Shown here piece by piece: positions 1 to 8,919 of a stretch of 64,000 bases of DNA. The position numbers and the translations under genes were made by a program. The DNA comes from Streptomyces niger (lineage in GTDB: Bacteria; Actinomycetota; Actinomycetes; Streptomycetales; Streptomycetaceae): positions 124,001-188,000 of the forward strand of contig NZ_JOFQ01000011.1 in the NCBI RefSeq assembly GCF_000718305.1, in the 5' to 3' direction. The notes beneath the pieces are model-generated. The model was not told where the DNA came from and made no database searches. It worked only from the letters and a program-made list of their open reading frames with translations. Each line of letters begins with the position of its first letter. Position 1 is the first letter of the stretch.

Positions 1-1
1 C

Positions 2-559
2 CACGACAAGCACCACGCGGCCTACGTGAAGGGCGCCAACGACACCCTGGAGCAGCTCGCCGAGGCCCGCGACAAGGACCAGTGGGGCTCGATCAACGGC
101 CTGGAGAAGAACCTGGCCTTCCACCTCTCCGGCCACATCCTGCACAGCATCTACTGGCACAACATGACCGGCGACGGCGGCGGTGAGCCGCTGGAGAAGG
201 ACGGCGTGGGCGAGCTGGCCGACGCGATCGCGGAGAGCTTCGGCTCCTTCGAGAAGTTCAAGGCCCAGCTGACCAAGGCGTCGGCCACGACGCAGGGCTC
301 CGGCTGGGGCGTCCTCGCGTACGAGCCGGTCACCGGCCGCCTCATCGTCGAGCAGATCTACGACCACCAGGGCAACGTCGGCCAGGGCTCGGTCCCGATC
401 CTGGTCTTCGACGCCTGGGAGCACGCCTTCTACCTGCAGTACAAGAACCAGAAGGTCGACTTCATCGAGGCCATGTGGCACGTCGTCAACTGGCAGGACG
501 TCGCCAAGCGGTACACGGCCGCGAAGGAGCGCGCGAACAACCTGCTGCTGGCCCCCTGA
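2..559 (+). CDS. sodF: Superoxide dismutase [Fe/Mn], 5'-truncated by window edge
   Basis: Cytoplasmic superoxide dismutase that disproportionates superoxide to peroxide and oxygen. The reading frame is open from base 2, so the true start lies outside; 185 residues are visible against about 200-215 for the family. The first visible residues (HDKHHAAYV) are the conserved N-terminal helix motif. A metal-ligand His lies in [14 protein letters not shown], and the signature Asp and His ligands lie in [10 protein letters not shown]. Iron versus manganese use cannot be settled by eye; sodF is the usual Streptomyces name for the Fe/Zn enzyme. A stem-loop about 70 nt after the stop probably ends the transcript. 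Confidence 0.95.
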   Translation, partial: HDKHHAAYVKGANDTLEQLAEARDKDQWGSINGLEKNLAFHLSGHILHSIYWHNMTGDGGGEPLEKDGVGELADAIAESFGSFEKFKAQLTKASATTQGSGWGVLAYEPVTGRLIVEQIYDHQGNVGQGSVPILVFDAWEHAFYLQYKNQKVDFIEAMWHVVNWQDVAKRYTAAKERANNLLLAP

Positions 560-630
560 GCCGGTAGCACTCCGGTACGTCCTGCCTCGTGATCGTCTTC
601 TCACCGTTCACCCGGCAGGCGGAAATGCGG

Positions 631-665
631 AAGGCCCTCGCGAGGACATGACTCGCGGGGGCCTT
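631..665 (+). terminator. Hairpin terminator after sodF
   Basis: 14-bp arms (631-644 and 652-665, one mismatch) with a 7-nt loop, about 70 nt past the sodF stop. A short T/C stretch follows. Fits a sodF terminator. Confidence 0.7.
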
Positions 666-726
666 CTGCTCACTGCTCGTGGCGCCCTACGCTGACGTTC
701 CCTGAGCTGTCGAGGGGGCGAACTCG

Positions 727-924
727 ATGGATCTGTACTGCCACACCTGCCACTCCTACGAGGAGCACCGCGAGCCGACCAAGAAGGAAAAGGCGGCGCT
801 GCGGCCCCGTGTCAACAAGAAGAACGTGGACGACCACGTCATCTGCACCAACCCGGGTTGCGGCCATGTCCGCACCACCTGGACACCGTGCGCTACGGAG
901 AACGGCCACATCCGGGCCTCCTGA
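727..924 (+). CDS. Small zinc-ribbon-like protein, 65 aa
   Basis: Function not recognised. This short basic protein carries a CHTC knuckle near residue 5 and a second Cys pair in CTNPGC near residue 41, with a Cys near 55 and several His residues. This is the layout of a small zinc ribbon. A strong GAGGGGG ribosome site precedes the ATG by a few bases, which supports real translation. It lies between sodF and the convergent nitroreductase gene. Size and charge would fit a nucleic-acid or protein-binding adaptor, but that is inference only. Confidence 0.65.
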   Translation: MDLYCHTCHSYEEHREPTKKEKAALRPRVNKKNVDDHVICTNPGCGHVRTTWTPCATENGHIRAS

Positions 925-960
925 ACCGGCGGCAGCCGCGCACCCGCACGCGCGCCGGGC

Positions 961-1599
961 TCACTCGAAGCTGGGGGCCGCCGTGCGGGTGCGCTTGATC
1001 TCGTACAAGCCCGGGATGGACGCGACCATCAGGGTGCCGTCCCAGAGCTTGGCGGCCTCCTGGCCCTTGGGGGCCGGGGTGACGACCGGGCCGAAGAAGG
1101 CGATCTGCTCGCCGTCGGCACCGGGCACCGCGATGACCGGCGTGCCGACTTCCTGGCCGACCAGGTCGATGCCCTCCTTGTGGGAGGCGCGCAGCCGCTC
1201 GTCGTGCGCGTCGGTGTCCGCCGCGTCCGCCAGCTCGGCGGGCAGGCCCGCCTCCGCCAGCGCCGCGAGGATGGTCTCGCGGTTCCGCGGCAGACCCTGG
1301 TTGTGGAAGCGGGTGCCGAGCGCGGTGTAGAGCGGGGCCAGGACCTCGCTGCCGTACTTCTCCTCGGCCGCGATGCAGACGCGCACCGGGCCCCAGGCCT
1401 CGGTCCGCATCATCTCCTGGTAGTTCTCGGGCAGGTCGTCGAGCTTGTCCTCGTTCAGTACCGCGAGGCTCATCACATGCCAGCGGACCTCCACCGGCCG
1501 AACCTTCTCCACCTCCAGCATCCAGCGGGAGGTCAGCCATGCCCAGGGGCACAGCGGGTCGAACCAGAAGTCTGCTGGGGTCTTACCGGTGTCGGACAC
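961..1599 (-). CDS. DsbA-family mycothiol-dependent nitroreductase-like oxidoreductase
   Basis: Thioredoxin-fold protein of 212 aa, closely resembling Mycobacterium tuberculosis Rv2466c from recalled sequence: FWFDPLCPWAW at the N terminus, then HVMSLA, ENYQEM, WGPVRV, RFHNQG, GTPVI and AFFGPV. Family members use mycothiol to reduce nitro compounds and other electrophiles in the cytoplasm. The active site here is CPWA, whereas Rv2466c has CPWC, so the resolving Cys is absent and a monothiol mechanism is implied. Start chosen as GTG at 1599, preceded by GAGGAG; longer frames upstream overlap the divergent pepN promoter. Divergent from pepN, with about 100 bp between them. Confidence 0.88.
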   Translation of the reverse strand: MSDTGKTPADFWFDPLCPWAWLTSRWMLEVEKVRPVEVRWHVMSLAVLNEDKLDDLPENYQEMMRTEAWGPVRVCIAAEEKYGSEVLAPLYTALGTRFHNQGLPRNRETILAALAEAGLPAELADAADTDAHDERLRASHKEGIDLVGQEVGTPVIAVPGADGEQIAFFGPVVTPAPKGQEAAKLWDGTLMVASIPGLYEIKRTRTAAPSFE

Positions 1600-1702
1600 G
1601 AGAGTCTCCTCTACGAGCGGGTCGGTAGCCGGTTCAACCGCGACGGGCCGTGCCATGATTCCCAGTGTTCGATATTCGAGACACAGACGAGGGAGTCGCG
1701 TC

Positions 1703-4309
1703 GTGCCCGGTGAAAACCTGTCCCGAGACGAGGCCCGCGAACGGGCCCGGTTGCTGACCGTCGACGGGTACGAAGTGGCGCTGGACCTGCGGTCCGCCGT
1801 GGAGCAGGGCGACGCCTCCCGGACGTTCCGCTCCCGCACGACCCTCCGCTTCCGCTGCGCGGAGCCGGGCGCCGACACCTTCGCGGACCTCGTCGCGCCG
1901 TCGGTCACCGCGGTCACCCTGAACGGCCGCGAGCTGGACCCCGCCGCCGTCTTCGACGGCGCCCGGATCGCCCTGCCCGACCTGGCGGCGGAGAACGTCC
2001 TCGTCGTGGACGCGCAGTGCGCCTACAGCCGCACCGGCGAGGGCCTGCACCGCTTCGTCGACCCCGAGGACGGCGAGGTCTACCTCTACACGCAGTACGA
2101 GCCGGCCGACGCCCGCCGGGTCTTCGCGAACTTCGAACAGCCCGACCTCAAGGCCCCGTTCACCTTCGAGGTGACCGCTCCCGAGGGCTGGGTCGTCCTC
2201 AGCAACGGCGCCGAGGAGGGCGCCCCCGAGGGAGGGGTGGTGCACCGCTTCGCCACGACGAAGCCCATCTCCACCTACATCACCGCCGTCGTCGCGGGCC
2301 CGTACCACTACGTCTCCGACACCTACCGGCGTACGTTCGAGGACGGCACCGAGCTGGCGGTGCCGCTCGGCGCGCTCTGCCGCAAGGGGCTGGCCCGGCA
2401 CTTCGACGCCGACGACGTCTTCACCGTCACCAAGCAGGGCCTGGACTTCTTCCACGACCACTTCGACTACCCGTACCCCTTCGGCAAGTACGACCAGGCG
2501 TTCGTGCCCGAGTACAACATCGGCGCCATGGAGAACCCGGGCTGCGTCACCTTCCGCGAGGAGTTCATCTTCCGCGGCAAGGTCACCCAGGCGTCGTACG
2601 AGCGGCGGGCCAACGTCATCCTGCACGAGATGGCGCACATGTGGTTCGGCGACCTGGTCACCATGGAGTGGTGGGACGACCTGTGGCTGAAGGAGTCCTT
2701 CGCGGACTTCATGGGCGCGCTGTCGCTGGCGGAGGCCACCCGCTTCACGGACGGCTGGATCACCTTCGCCAACGGCCGCAAGGCCTGGGCGTACCGCGCC
2801 GACCAGCTGCCCTCCACCCACCCGATCACCGCCGACATCCGGGACCTGGAGGACGCCAAGCTCAACTTCGACGGGATCACCTACGCCAAGGGCGCGTCCG
2901 TGCTGAAGCAGCTGGTGGCGTACGTGGGACGGGACGCCTTCCTGGACGGTGCGCGGCGGTACTTCAAGCGGCACGCGTACGGCAACACCACGCTGGCCGA
3001 CCTGCTGGCCGCGCTGGAGGAGACCTCGGGCCGCGACCTGGCCGCCTGGTCCCGCTCCTGGCTGCAGACGGCCGGCGTCAACGCGCTCACCCCGCAGGTC
3101 ACCTACGACGCGCAGGACCGCATCACCGAGCTGTCCGTCCTCCAGGAGGCCTCCCCCGCCCGACCCGAGCTGCGGCCGCACCGGGTCGCGGTCGGCCTGT
3201 ACCGCCGGCAGACTGCGTTTGATGCAAGCGGCGACGGTTCGCTGGTCCGGTACGCCCGTGCCGAGCTGGACGTCGCCGGGCAGCGTACGGTCGTCGAGGA
3301 GCTGGCCGGGGCCGAGCGCCCCGACCTGATCCTGGTCAACGACGAGGACCTGACGTACTGCAAGATCCGCTTCGACGAGCGGTCGCTGGCCACCCTGCGC
3401 GGCCACCTCGGCGAGATCACCGACCCGATGGCGCGCGCCCTGTGCTGGTCCGCGCTGTGGGGGCTGACCCGCGACGGGCTGATGCCGGCCCGCGACTACC
3501 TCGACATCGTGCTGCGCTTCGCCGGGCGGGAGTCCGACATCGGCGTGCTGCAGACCCTGCACGCGCAGGCCCGCACCGCACTGCACCACTACACGGCCGC
3601 CGCCGGCCGGCAGGCCGGCGCGCAGCTGCTGGCCCAGGGTGCGCTGCGCGAGCTGCGGCTCGCCGAGCCCGGCAGCGGCCACCAGCTGACCTGGGCCCGC
3701 TTCTTCGCCTCCGTCGCCTCCACCGACGCCGACCTCCAGCTGCTGAACGGTCTGCTGGAGGGCACCGCGAAGATCGACGGCCTGGACGTCGACCAGGAGC
3801 TGCGCTGGGCGTTCCTGGAGCCGCTGGCCGCGCACGGCGCCGCCGACGCGCGGCGGATCGACGCCGAGCTGGCCCGGGACGACACCGCGTCGGGCAAGCG
3901 GCACCACGTCCGCTGCCTGGCGGCCCGGCCGTCCGCCGACGTCAAGGCCCGCGCCTGGGCGGACGTGGTGGAGTCCGACGCGCTGTCCAACGCCCTGGTG
4001 GAGGCCACGATTTCGGGCTTCGACCAGCCCGGCCAGCGGGAGCTGCTCGCGCCGTACGCGCCGAAGTACTTCGACGCCGTGCAGAAGGTCTGGCAGGAGC
4101 GGTCGATCGAGATCGGCATGGCCGTCGTCCGGGGCCTCTTCCCGGCGCTGCAGAGCAGCCCGGAGACGTTGGACGCGGCGGACGCCTGGCTCATCGCGCA
4201 CCCCGGAGCGGCTCCCGCGCTGCGCCGCCTGGTGTCGGAGTCGCGGGACGATCTCGCGCGGGCGCTGCGGGCACAGGCTTGTGACGCAAAGGTGGGCGAC
4301 AGGCCGTAA
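1703..4309 (+). CDS. pepN: Aminopeptidase N (M1 family), copy 1
   Basis: Cytoplasmic zinc aminopeptidase that trims N-terminal residues from peptides during protein turnover. 868 aa, the usual size for actinobacterial PepN. The GAMEN exopeptidase motif is at residues 274-278. The zinc site HEMAH starts at His308 and the third ligand is Glu331 in LKESFA. A long helical C-terminal ERAP1-like domain follows. Start chosen as GTG 1703 with GAGGGAG upstream; the open frame extends further 5' but would run into the divergent nitroreductase. A second, clearly related PepN lies at 11545-14115. They share the N terminus (TREEA/SRDEA-x-ERARLLTVD) and domain order, so they are paralogs. Confidence 0.96.
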   Translation: MPGENLSRDEARERARLLTVDGYEVALDLRSAVEQGDASRTFRSRTTLRFRCAEPGADTFADLVAPSVTAVTLNGRELDPAAVFDGARIALPDLAAENVLVVDAQCAYSRTGEGLHRFVDPEDGEVYLYTQYEPADARRVFANFEQPDLKAPFTFEVTAPEGWVVLSNGAEEGAPEGGVVHRFATTKPISTYITAVVAGPYHYVSDTYRRTFEDGTELAVPLGALCRKGLARHFDADDVFTVTKQGLDFFHDHFDYPYPFGKYDQAFVPEYNIGAMENPGCVTFREEFIFRGKVTQASYERRANVILHEMAHMWFGDLVTMEWWDDLWLKESFADFMGALSLAEATRFTDGWITFANGRKAWAYRADQLPSTHPITADIRDLEDAKLNFDGITYAKGASVLKQLVAYVGRDAFLDGARRYFKRHAYGNTTLADLLAALEETSGRDLAAWSRSWLQTAGVNALTPQVTYDAQDRITELSVLQEASPARPELRPHRVAVGLYRRQTAFDASGDGSLVRYARAELDVAGQRTVVEELAGAERPDLILVNDEDLTYCKIRFDERSLATLRGHLGEITDPMARALCWSALWGLTRDGLMPARDYLDIVLRFAGRESDIGVLQTLHAQARTALHHYTAAAGRQAGAQLLAQGALRELRLAEPGSGHQLTWARFFASVASTDADLQLLNGLLEGTAKIDGLDVDQELRWAFLEPLAAHGAADARRIDAELARDDTASGKRHHVRCLAARPSADVKARAWADVVESDALSNALVEATISGFDQPGQRELLAPYAPKYFDAVQKVWQERSIEIGMAVVRGLFPALQSSPETLDAADAWLIAHPGAAPALRRLVSESRDDLARALRAQACDAKVGDRP

Positions 4310-4434
4310 CCCGGGAGGGGACCAGCACTTATCGGCCGTCGAACGCTCGTACTTTAGGACGCGGTTGTGCGTAAACGTCGACGGATCGGTAACAGCGGTT
4401 AGGCGGCGGCTCAGGCGAGGGAAAGGGCGGTGAC

Positions 4435-5550
4435 ATGAACCACAACACCCCGCTCTCCCCTCGCCCGTTGCACCACCTCTCCGATGTACGGCACCGCGTC
4501 CTGACCGCCCGGCAGTTGCGCGAGCACGGCATCGCGCCGTCGGACCTCGCCGAGCGGTGCCGGCCCGGCGGTCCGTGGCAGCAGATCCTGCCGGGAGTGC
4601 ACCTGCTCCACCCCGGGCCGCCCACCAGTGAGGAGCGGCTGCACGCCGTCCTGCTCTACACGGCGCGGCGCACCCCGGCGGCGTCCGCCGGCCTGGACGG
4701 GGAGCCCGCCGTACCACCACAGGGCGGCGCCGACCGGCACGAGCCCGAGGCGATGATCACCGGGTTGGCGGCGCTGGCCCTGCACCGCTTCTCCTCCGCT
4801 CCCCCGCTGCTGTCCCTGGACCGCATCGAGGTGCTGGTGCCCCGCTCGCGGCGGCTGCGCTCGGCGGGCTTCGCACGGATCGTCCGGGCCCAGACGCCGC
4901 CGCCCGCGGTGGAGATCACGGGCCTGCCGGTGGCCCCGGTCCCCAGGGCGCTGGCCGACGCGGTGGCCCGGCTGACCGGCCCGCAGACCACCCGGTCCGG
5001 GTTCGGGGAGAGCGAGATGACGGCGCTGGAGGCGGTCGGCGGCCCGACGGCCATCCGCCGGCTGCTGAGCGAGGCGGTGCGCGGCGGGCACTGCGACCCG
5101 ACCACGGTGGTGCGGGAGTTGAGCCGGGCGCGGCTGCTGGGCAAGCCGCAGGTGATGGACGCGGTGGACGGCCTGCTGGCGGAGGGCAGGGCGCTCGCCG
5201 AGGGGATGCTGTACGCGCTGGTGCGGGACTACCAGCTGCCGGACCCGGTGTGGAACGTGGACCTGCGGCTGCCGGGCGGCCCCTACCTGGGCGGGGTGGA
5301 CGCCTTCTGGCCGGTGCAGGCGGTGGCGCTGACGATCGACGCGCGGTCCCCGAAGTACGCGGACCAGACGCTGTGGCCGGAGCACACCCGCACCCGTGAG
5401 CGGCTGGAGCGGCTGGGCATCACGGTGGTGCAGGTGACGCCGAAGAAGCTGCGGGAGGCGCCCGAGCAGCAGGCCGCGGTGGTGCGGACGGCGCTGATGG
5501 CGGCGGCCGACCGGGAGCCGAGCGCGTACGTGGCGGTGCTGCCCAAGTAG
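4435..5550 (+). CDS. AbiEi-antitoxin-like N-terminal domain fused to DUF559/Vsr-like nuclease fold
   Basis: 371 aa. The first ~60 residues (HLSDVRHRVLTARQLREHGI, then WQQILPGVHLLH) resemble the winged-helix N terminus of type IV AbiEi-type antitoxins: a region that recognises an operator or target and then a turn ending in GVY/HLL. The last ~110 residues (pattern W-N-V-D, then GGVDAFWP, then I-D-A-R, then ERLGITVVQVT) match the order of actinobacterial DUF559/Vsr-like endonuclease domains. The usual E-x-D and DGRxWH residues are altered here, so catalysis is doubtful. No AbiEii nucleotidyltransferase toxin gene is adjacent. ATG start is preceded by GAAAGGGCGG. Function unknown. Confidence 0.6.
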   Translation: MNHNTPLSPRPLHHLSDVRHRVLTARQLREHGIAPSDLAERCRPGGPWQQILPGVHLLHPGPPTSEERLHAVLLYTARRTPAASAGLDGEPAVPPQGGADRHEPEAMITGLAALALHRFSSAPPLLSLDRIEVLVPRSRRLRSAGFARIVRAQTPPPAVEITGLPVAPVPRALADAVARLTGPQTTRSGFGESEMTALEAVGGPTAIRRLLSEAVRGGHCDPTTVVRELSRARLLGKPQVMDAVDGLLAEGRALAEGMLYALVRDYQLPDPVWNVDLRLPGGPYLGGVDAFWPVQAVALTIDARSPKYADQTLWPEHTRTRERLERLGITVVQVTPKKLREAPEQQAAVVRTALMAAADREPSAYVAVLPK

Positions 5551-5571
5551 GGCCGGCGGGCAGCGGCGGGA

Positions 5572-5599
5572 GGGGCGGGTCCGGTGGCGGACCCGCCCC
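5572..5599. terminator. Bidirectional hairpin between convergent genes
   Basis: Perfect 12-bp inverted repeat (5572-5583 with 5588-5599), GTGG loop, midway between the stops of the AbiEi-like gene (+) and the serine hydrolase gene (-). Confidence 0.75.
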
Positions 5600-5633
5600 C
5601 GCGCGCGTCAGGGCCCGCGCGGGCCGCCGGGTG

Positions 5634-6788
5634 TCACTTCCCGCCGCAGAACTCCGCCGCCACGATGTCCACGCTGTCACCGGTCCAGTCGGCGTTGAGG
5701 TTGAATGCCGCGGTGTGCCGGCCGTCGCGGGTGGCGACCGCCTCGGCGGACGAGCCGTGGATGCCGCCGCCGTGGCCGTACAGCCGGATCCCGCAGGGCA
5801 GGTCCTGCGTCATCAGGCCGAGCCCGTACCGGAGGCCGGGCTCCTCCTCGTCCGCGGGAACGGTGGTGAGCATCTCCTTCAGCTGGCGCTGCGGGAACAG
5901 CCGGCCGCGCAGCACCGCCCGGTAGAACCGGTTGAGGTCGCCCGTGGTGGAGAGCATCTCGCCGGCCGCCCCCGCCAGCGAGGGGTTGAACTCGGTGGCG
6001 TCGTACACCTCTGCCGCCGGCTTCTCCGCCATCAGCTTGGAGTACGCGATGCCGTGCGGCCCCGGTATCCGCGGGTCCGTGCCGGGCACGGAGGTGTGGC
6101 GCAGTCCGAGCGGCTCGATGATGCGGTATTCGATCTCCTTCCCGTAGGGCCGGCCGGTGGCCTTCTCGATGACCATGCCGGCGAGCATGTAGTTGGTGTT
6201 GGAGTAGCTCCAGGACGTGCCGGGTTCGAAGGTGGGCGCGCCCTTCATGGCGAGGCCGACGAGTTGCCGCGGCGTCCAGGTGTCGTAGCGGTGCGTCAGG
6301 AATCCGGGGCCGGTGGCCTTGTCGGTGAACTCCGGCTCGTCGAAGACGTCGCGGATGCCGCTCGTGTGGTTGAGCAGCTGCCGCAGGGTGACGCGGCGGC
6401 CGTCGTGGCCGTGGCCGCGTACGACGCCGGGCAGCCAGCGCTCGACGGTGTCGTCCAGGTGCAGCCGGCCCTTCGCCGCCAGTTGGAGCGTGACGGTGGC
6501 CACAAAGGTCTTGGTGATGCTGCCGACGCGGAAGACGTCGTCGGCGCCGCGCGGCTGCCCGGTGTCGGTGTTCCCCACGCCGGAGGTCGCCCGCCACACC
6601 TTCCGGCCCTCGACGACCTGCCCGATCACGCCGGGGACGCCCTTGGCGACCTCCGCTTCCATGGCCGCCCTGGTGCGCCGGTGGTCGTCGCGGCCCTGCC
6701 CGGCGGCGGTGGCCGCGGGCGCGCTGAGCAGTGCCGCGCCCGCGACGGCGGCGGCCAGCGCAACGGCCGGCGCGCTCCGTGCTCTCAT
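5634..6788 (-). CDS. Secreted serine hydrolase, class C beta-lactamase / D-Ala-D-Ala carboxypeptidase fold
   Basis: 384 aa with a Sec signal peptide (hydrophobic core around residues 7-29, Ala-rich cleavage region ATAAG). Penicillin-recognising serine hydrolase motifs are in order: S90-I-T-K93 (SxxK), Y195-S-N197 (YxN), and HGGG near residue 345, which replaces the KTG box as in class C-like peptidases and esterases. LLNHTSGI is also typical. Likely substrates are D-amino-acid peptides, peptidoglycan stems or small esters outside the cell; true beta-lactam resistance cannot be inferred. Monocistronic, with its own terminator at the convergent boundary. Confidence 0.9.
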   Translation of the reverse strand: MRARSAPAVALAAAVAGAALLSAPAATAAGQGRDDHRRTRAAMEAEVAKGVPGVIGQVVEGRKVWRATSGVGNTDTGQPRGADDVFRVGSITKTFVATVTLQLAAKGRLHLDDTVERWLPGVVRGHGHDGRRVTLRQLLNHTSGIRDVFDEPEFTDKATGPGFLTHRYDTWTPRQLVGLAMKGAPTFEPGTSWSYSNTNYMLAGMVIEKATGRPYGKEIEYRIIEPLGLRHTSVPGTDPRIPGPHGIAYSKLMAEKPAAEVYDATEFNPSLAGAAGEMLSTTGDLNRFYRAVLRGRLFPQRQLKEMLTTVPADEEEPGLRYGLGLMTQDLPCGIRLYGHGGGIHGSSAEAVATRDGRHTAAFNLNADWTGDSVDIVAAEFCGGK

Positions 6789-6901
6789 CGTTCCCCCTCA
6801 CTGCGGCGCCGGTGGCGTGGCGCCTGATGACGACTGTGGTCGGCGAGGGAGACCCGGTAACCGGGGGCGGGGTTGAGCGGGGGCTCCGGGTTGGGCGTCA
6901 A

Positions 6902-8635
6902 TCAGCCACGCTTGAGGAGGAGTTCGGTGTTGCGGTCGCCGGACTGCCCGGCCAGGTCGGTGCGGGCCTCCGGTGCGTTGAAGGACAGCTCCCGGTAGAG
7001 GGCGGCGAGGCCGGTCTGGGAGAGGTCGTGGAAGTCCGTGCGGTGCGGCGCCGCCGACTCCACGAGCGTGGTGAAGAGCGAGACCGTCCCGTCGTGGTTG
7101 TCCACCACCTCGATCACCCGCGCGAGCTGCGGGAAGTCGATGTGGGACGCGGTGGAGACCTCCCAGAAGCCGTCGTGCGCGGTGATGTCGTTCTTGTGGC
7201 TGTGGCCGTTGATCCAGGCCAGCACGTTGCGGTGGCCGGACAGCAGCCGCACGAGCTCGTCGCCGCCGTGCCGCCCCTCGTCCGGGCGGGCCGGGTCGGG
7301 GCGGGTGTTGTCCATGGTCTTGCTGGTGTGATGGCTGAAAATCAGGACGTAGGAGTCCTTGTGCTCCTTCAGCTGCCGCTCCAGCCAGCGCAGCTGCCCG
7401 GTGCCGACGGAGCCGGTGTAGTGGCCGCCGGGGTCGGTGGTGTCCAGGCTGATGCCGATCACGTCGTCGGACACCTGGAAGCTGTAGTACAGCCGGTCGT
7501 CGTGGACGTTGGCCTCGGTGAAGCCGTGACCATGCGGGCCCTTGCCGGTGTAGGCGGGGTCGAGGTGGGCCCGGACGTACTCGGCGCGGGTGAAGGGCGC
7601 CCGCCGCGGGTCCGGCGTCACCTGCCGGGTGTGCCGGCGGTTCGCCTTCATCAGGGCCTTGAAGTCGGCGCCCGTGGGGTCCAGCCCCTTCTTCACGGCC
7701 GACCAGACCTGCTTCGCCTGGTCCGCCGGGAGCGTCTCCAGCTTCCGGCCGCCGGTCGCGACCTCCGTCCAGTACGAGTCGCCGGGGGCGTAGCAGCCGC
7801 CGGGCAGCTGGTCGTGGTTGCCGACGGTGGTGTACCAGGGGATGTCCAGGCCGGGGCTGTGCACGGTGCGGATCGCGGCGTCCAGGAAGCCGGGCAGCCG
7901 CGGGAAGCCGAGCTGCTTGTCGGCGTCGCGCAGGTCGCTGTCCGGCTGCCAGTACAGCTTCAGGTCGCTGTCCTGGACGCCTTCGTAGTGCCGGGGGTCG
8001 CCGGTGTTGGGGATGATGCGGCCGCCGCTCATCGCGGCGAGGAACCAGTCCAGCTCGATCTTGGAGTTGTTGTCGGTGTTGTCGCCGGTGGTCATCGCGA
8101 ACGCGAGCGGCGCACCGGTGGCGGGGCCGCCCTTGAGCGCGTTGACCCGCTCGATGAGCGAGACGAGCCCGGCCACCGACAGCGCCTCCTGCGGCCGCCA
8201 GGCGCTCGCGGTCTGCGCGCGCAGGTACTCGTAGCGCAGCGGGCTCTGCACGTCGACCAGGTGCAGGTCGGTGAACTGGACGAAGGAGGCCAGCGTGGTC
8301 CGCCGCTCGGCCCGCCCGGAGCGGGCCGACGCCAGCTCGGTACGGACGACGCGGGACCAGGCGGGGCCGTCGCCGAGGCGGCGGTAGCCGGTGGTGCCGC
8401 GCGGGGTGGCGACGGAGTCGAGGGTGGTGCCGCGGCGGAAGGGGACGGGCGGCACGGCGGGCGCGGCGACCGGCTCCGGCGCGAAGGGCGCGGGTCCGGC
8501 CTGGGCCGGCACGGCGGACGCCGTCCTGTCGGTCAGTCCGAGGGTGAGTCCGGCCCCGGCGGCGGCGCCGGCCACTCCGGTGGCGGCGAGGAAGGTACGG
8601 CGGTCGAGGGTGGCGGCGGACCGAATGCGGGACAT
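6902..8635 (-). CDS. Tat-exported metallophosphoesterase
   Basis: 577 aa calcineurin-like phosphoesterase. All five metal-binding blocks are present: TDLHLVD (D-x-H), GDNTDNN, VGNHDQ, FSHHTSK and NGHSHKND. The N terminus has a twin-arginine signal (DRRTFLAATG followed by an Ala/Gly-rich core), so the enzyme is exported folded, probably with its metals loaded. It belongs to the actinobacterial TIGR03767-like group; the substrate is not known. Start placed at ATG 8635 because GGGGAG sits just upstream and the signal begins directly after it; the frame stays open to 8836 but that extension would bury the Tat motif. Same strand as the hydrolase downstream, separated by 113 bp. Confidence 0.9.
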   Translation of the reverse strand: MSRIRSAATLDRRTFLAATGVAGAAAGAGLTLGLTDRTASAVPAQAGPAPFAPEPVAAPAVPPVPFRRGTTLDSVATPRGTTGYRRLGDGPAWSRVVRTELASARSGRAERRTTLASFVQFTDLHLVDVQSPLRYEYLRAQTASAWRPQEALSVAGLVSLIERVNALKGGPATGAPLAFAMTTGDNTDNNSKIELDWFLAAMSGGRIIPNTGDPRHYEGVQDSDLKLYWQPDSDLRDADKQLGFPRLPGFLDAAIRTVHSPGLDIPWYTTVGNHDQLPGGCYAPGDSYWTEVATGGRKLETLPADQAKQVWSAVKKGLDPTGADFKALMKANRRHTRQVTPDPRRAPFTRAEYVRAHLDPAYTGKGPHGHGFTEANVHDDRLYYSFQVSDDVIGISLDTTDPGGHYTGSVGTGQLRWLERQLKEHKDSYVLIFSHHTSKTMDNTRPDPARPDEGRHGGDELVRLLSGHRNVLAWINGHSHKNDITAHDGFWEVSTASHIDFPQLARVIEVVDNHDGTVSLFTTLVESAAPHRTDFHDLSQTGLAALYRELSFNAPEARTDLAGQSGDRNTELLLKRG

Positions 8636-8919
8636 GCGCGAACTCCCCGGGTGCGGACGCGGTGGCGGCGGGGGCGGGCCGGCCGCCCCCTCACCAGGGA
8701 TGTTTCGCACCGGGAGTGGACTGTGCGTGAACATGACCACAACGGCGGCCGCCGATCTCTGCACAGGGATCACGGCCGGGCGGGGCATTGGCGCGCCGGC
8801 CACGGACCGCTCGCGGGCCGGGCGGACGCACGTCATGTGGCGTTCACTTCACGGGGTAGCGCACCGCGTACGGGCGGACGCGGGGTGTGTGCTGCCTCAC
8901 GGGTACGCCGGGGCGTACG

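Noticed and set aside
1634..4720. 1028-codon open frame on the minus strand opposite pepN
   Set aside because: Shadow of the high-GC pepN coding strand; composition is repetitive Arg/Val/Gly/Asp and no domain is seen.
5634..6788. True beta-lactamase resistance gene
   Set aside because: Motifs fit the wide serine hydrolase/DD-peptidase family; nothing distinguishes an antibiotic-hydrolysing member.
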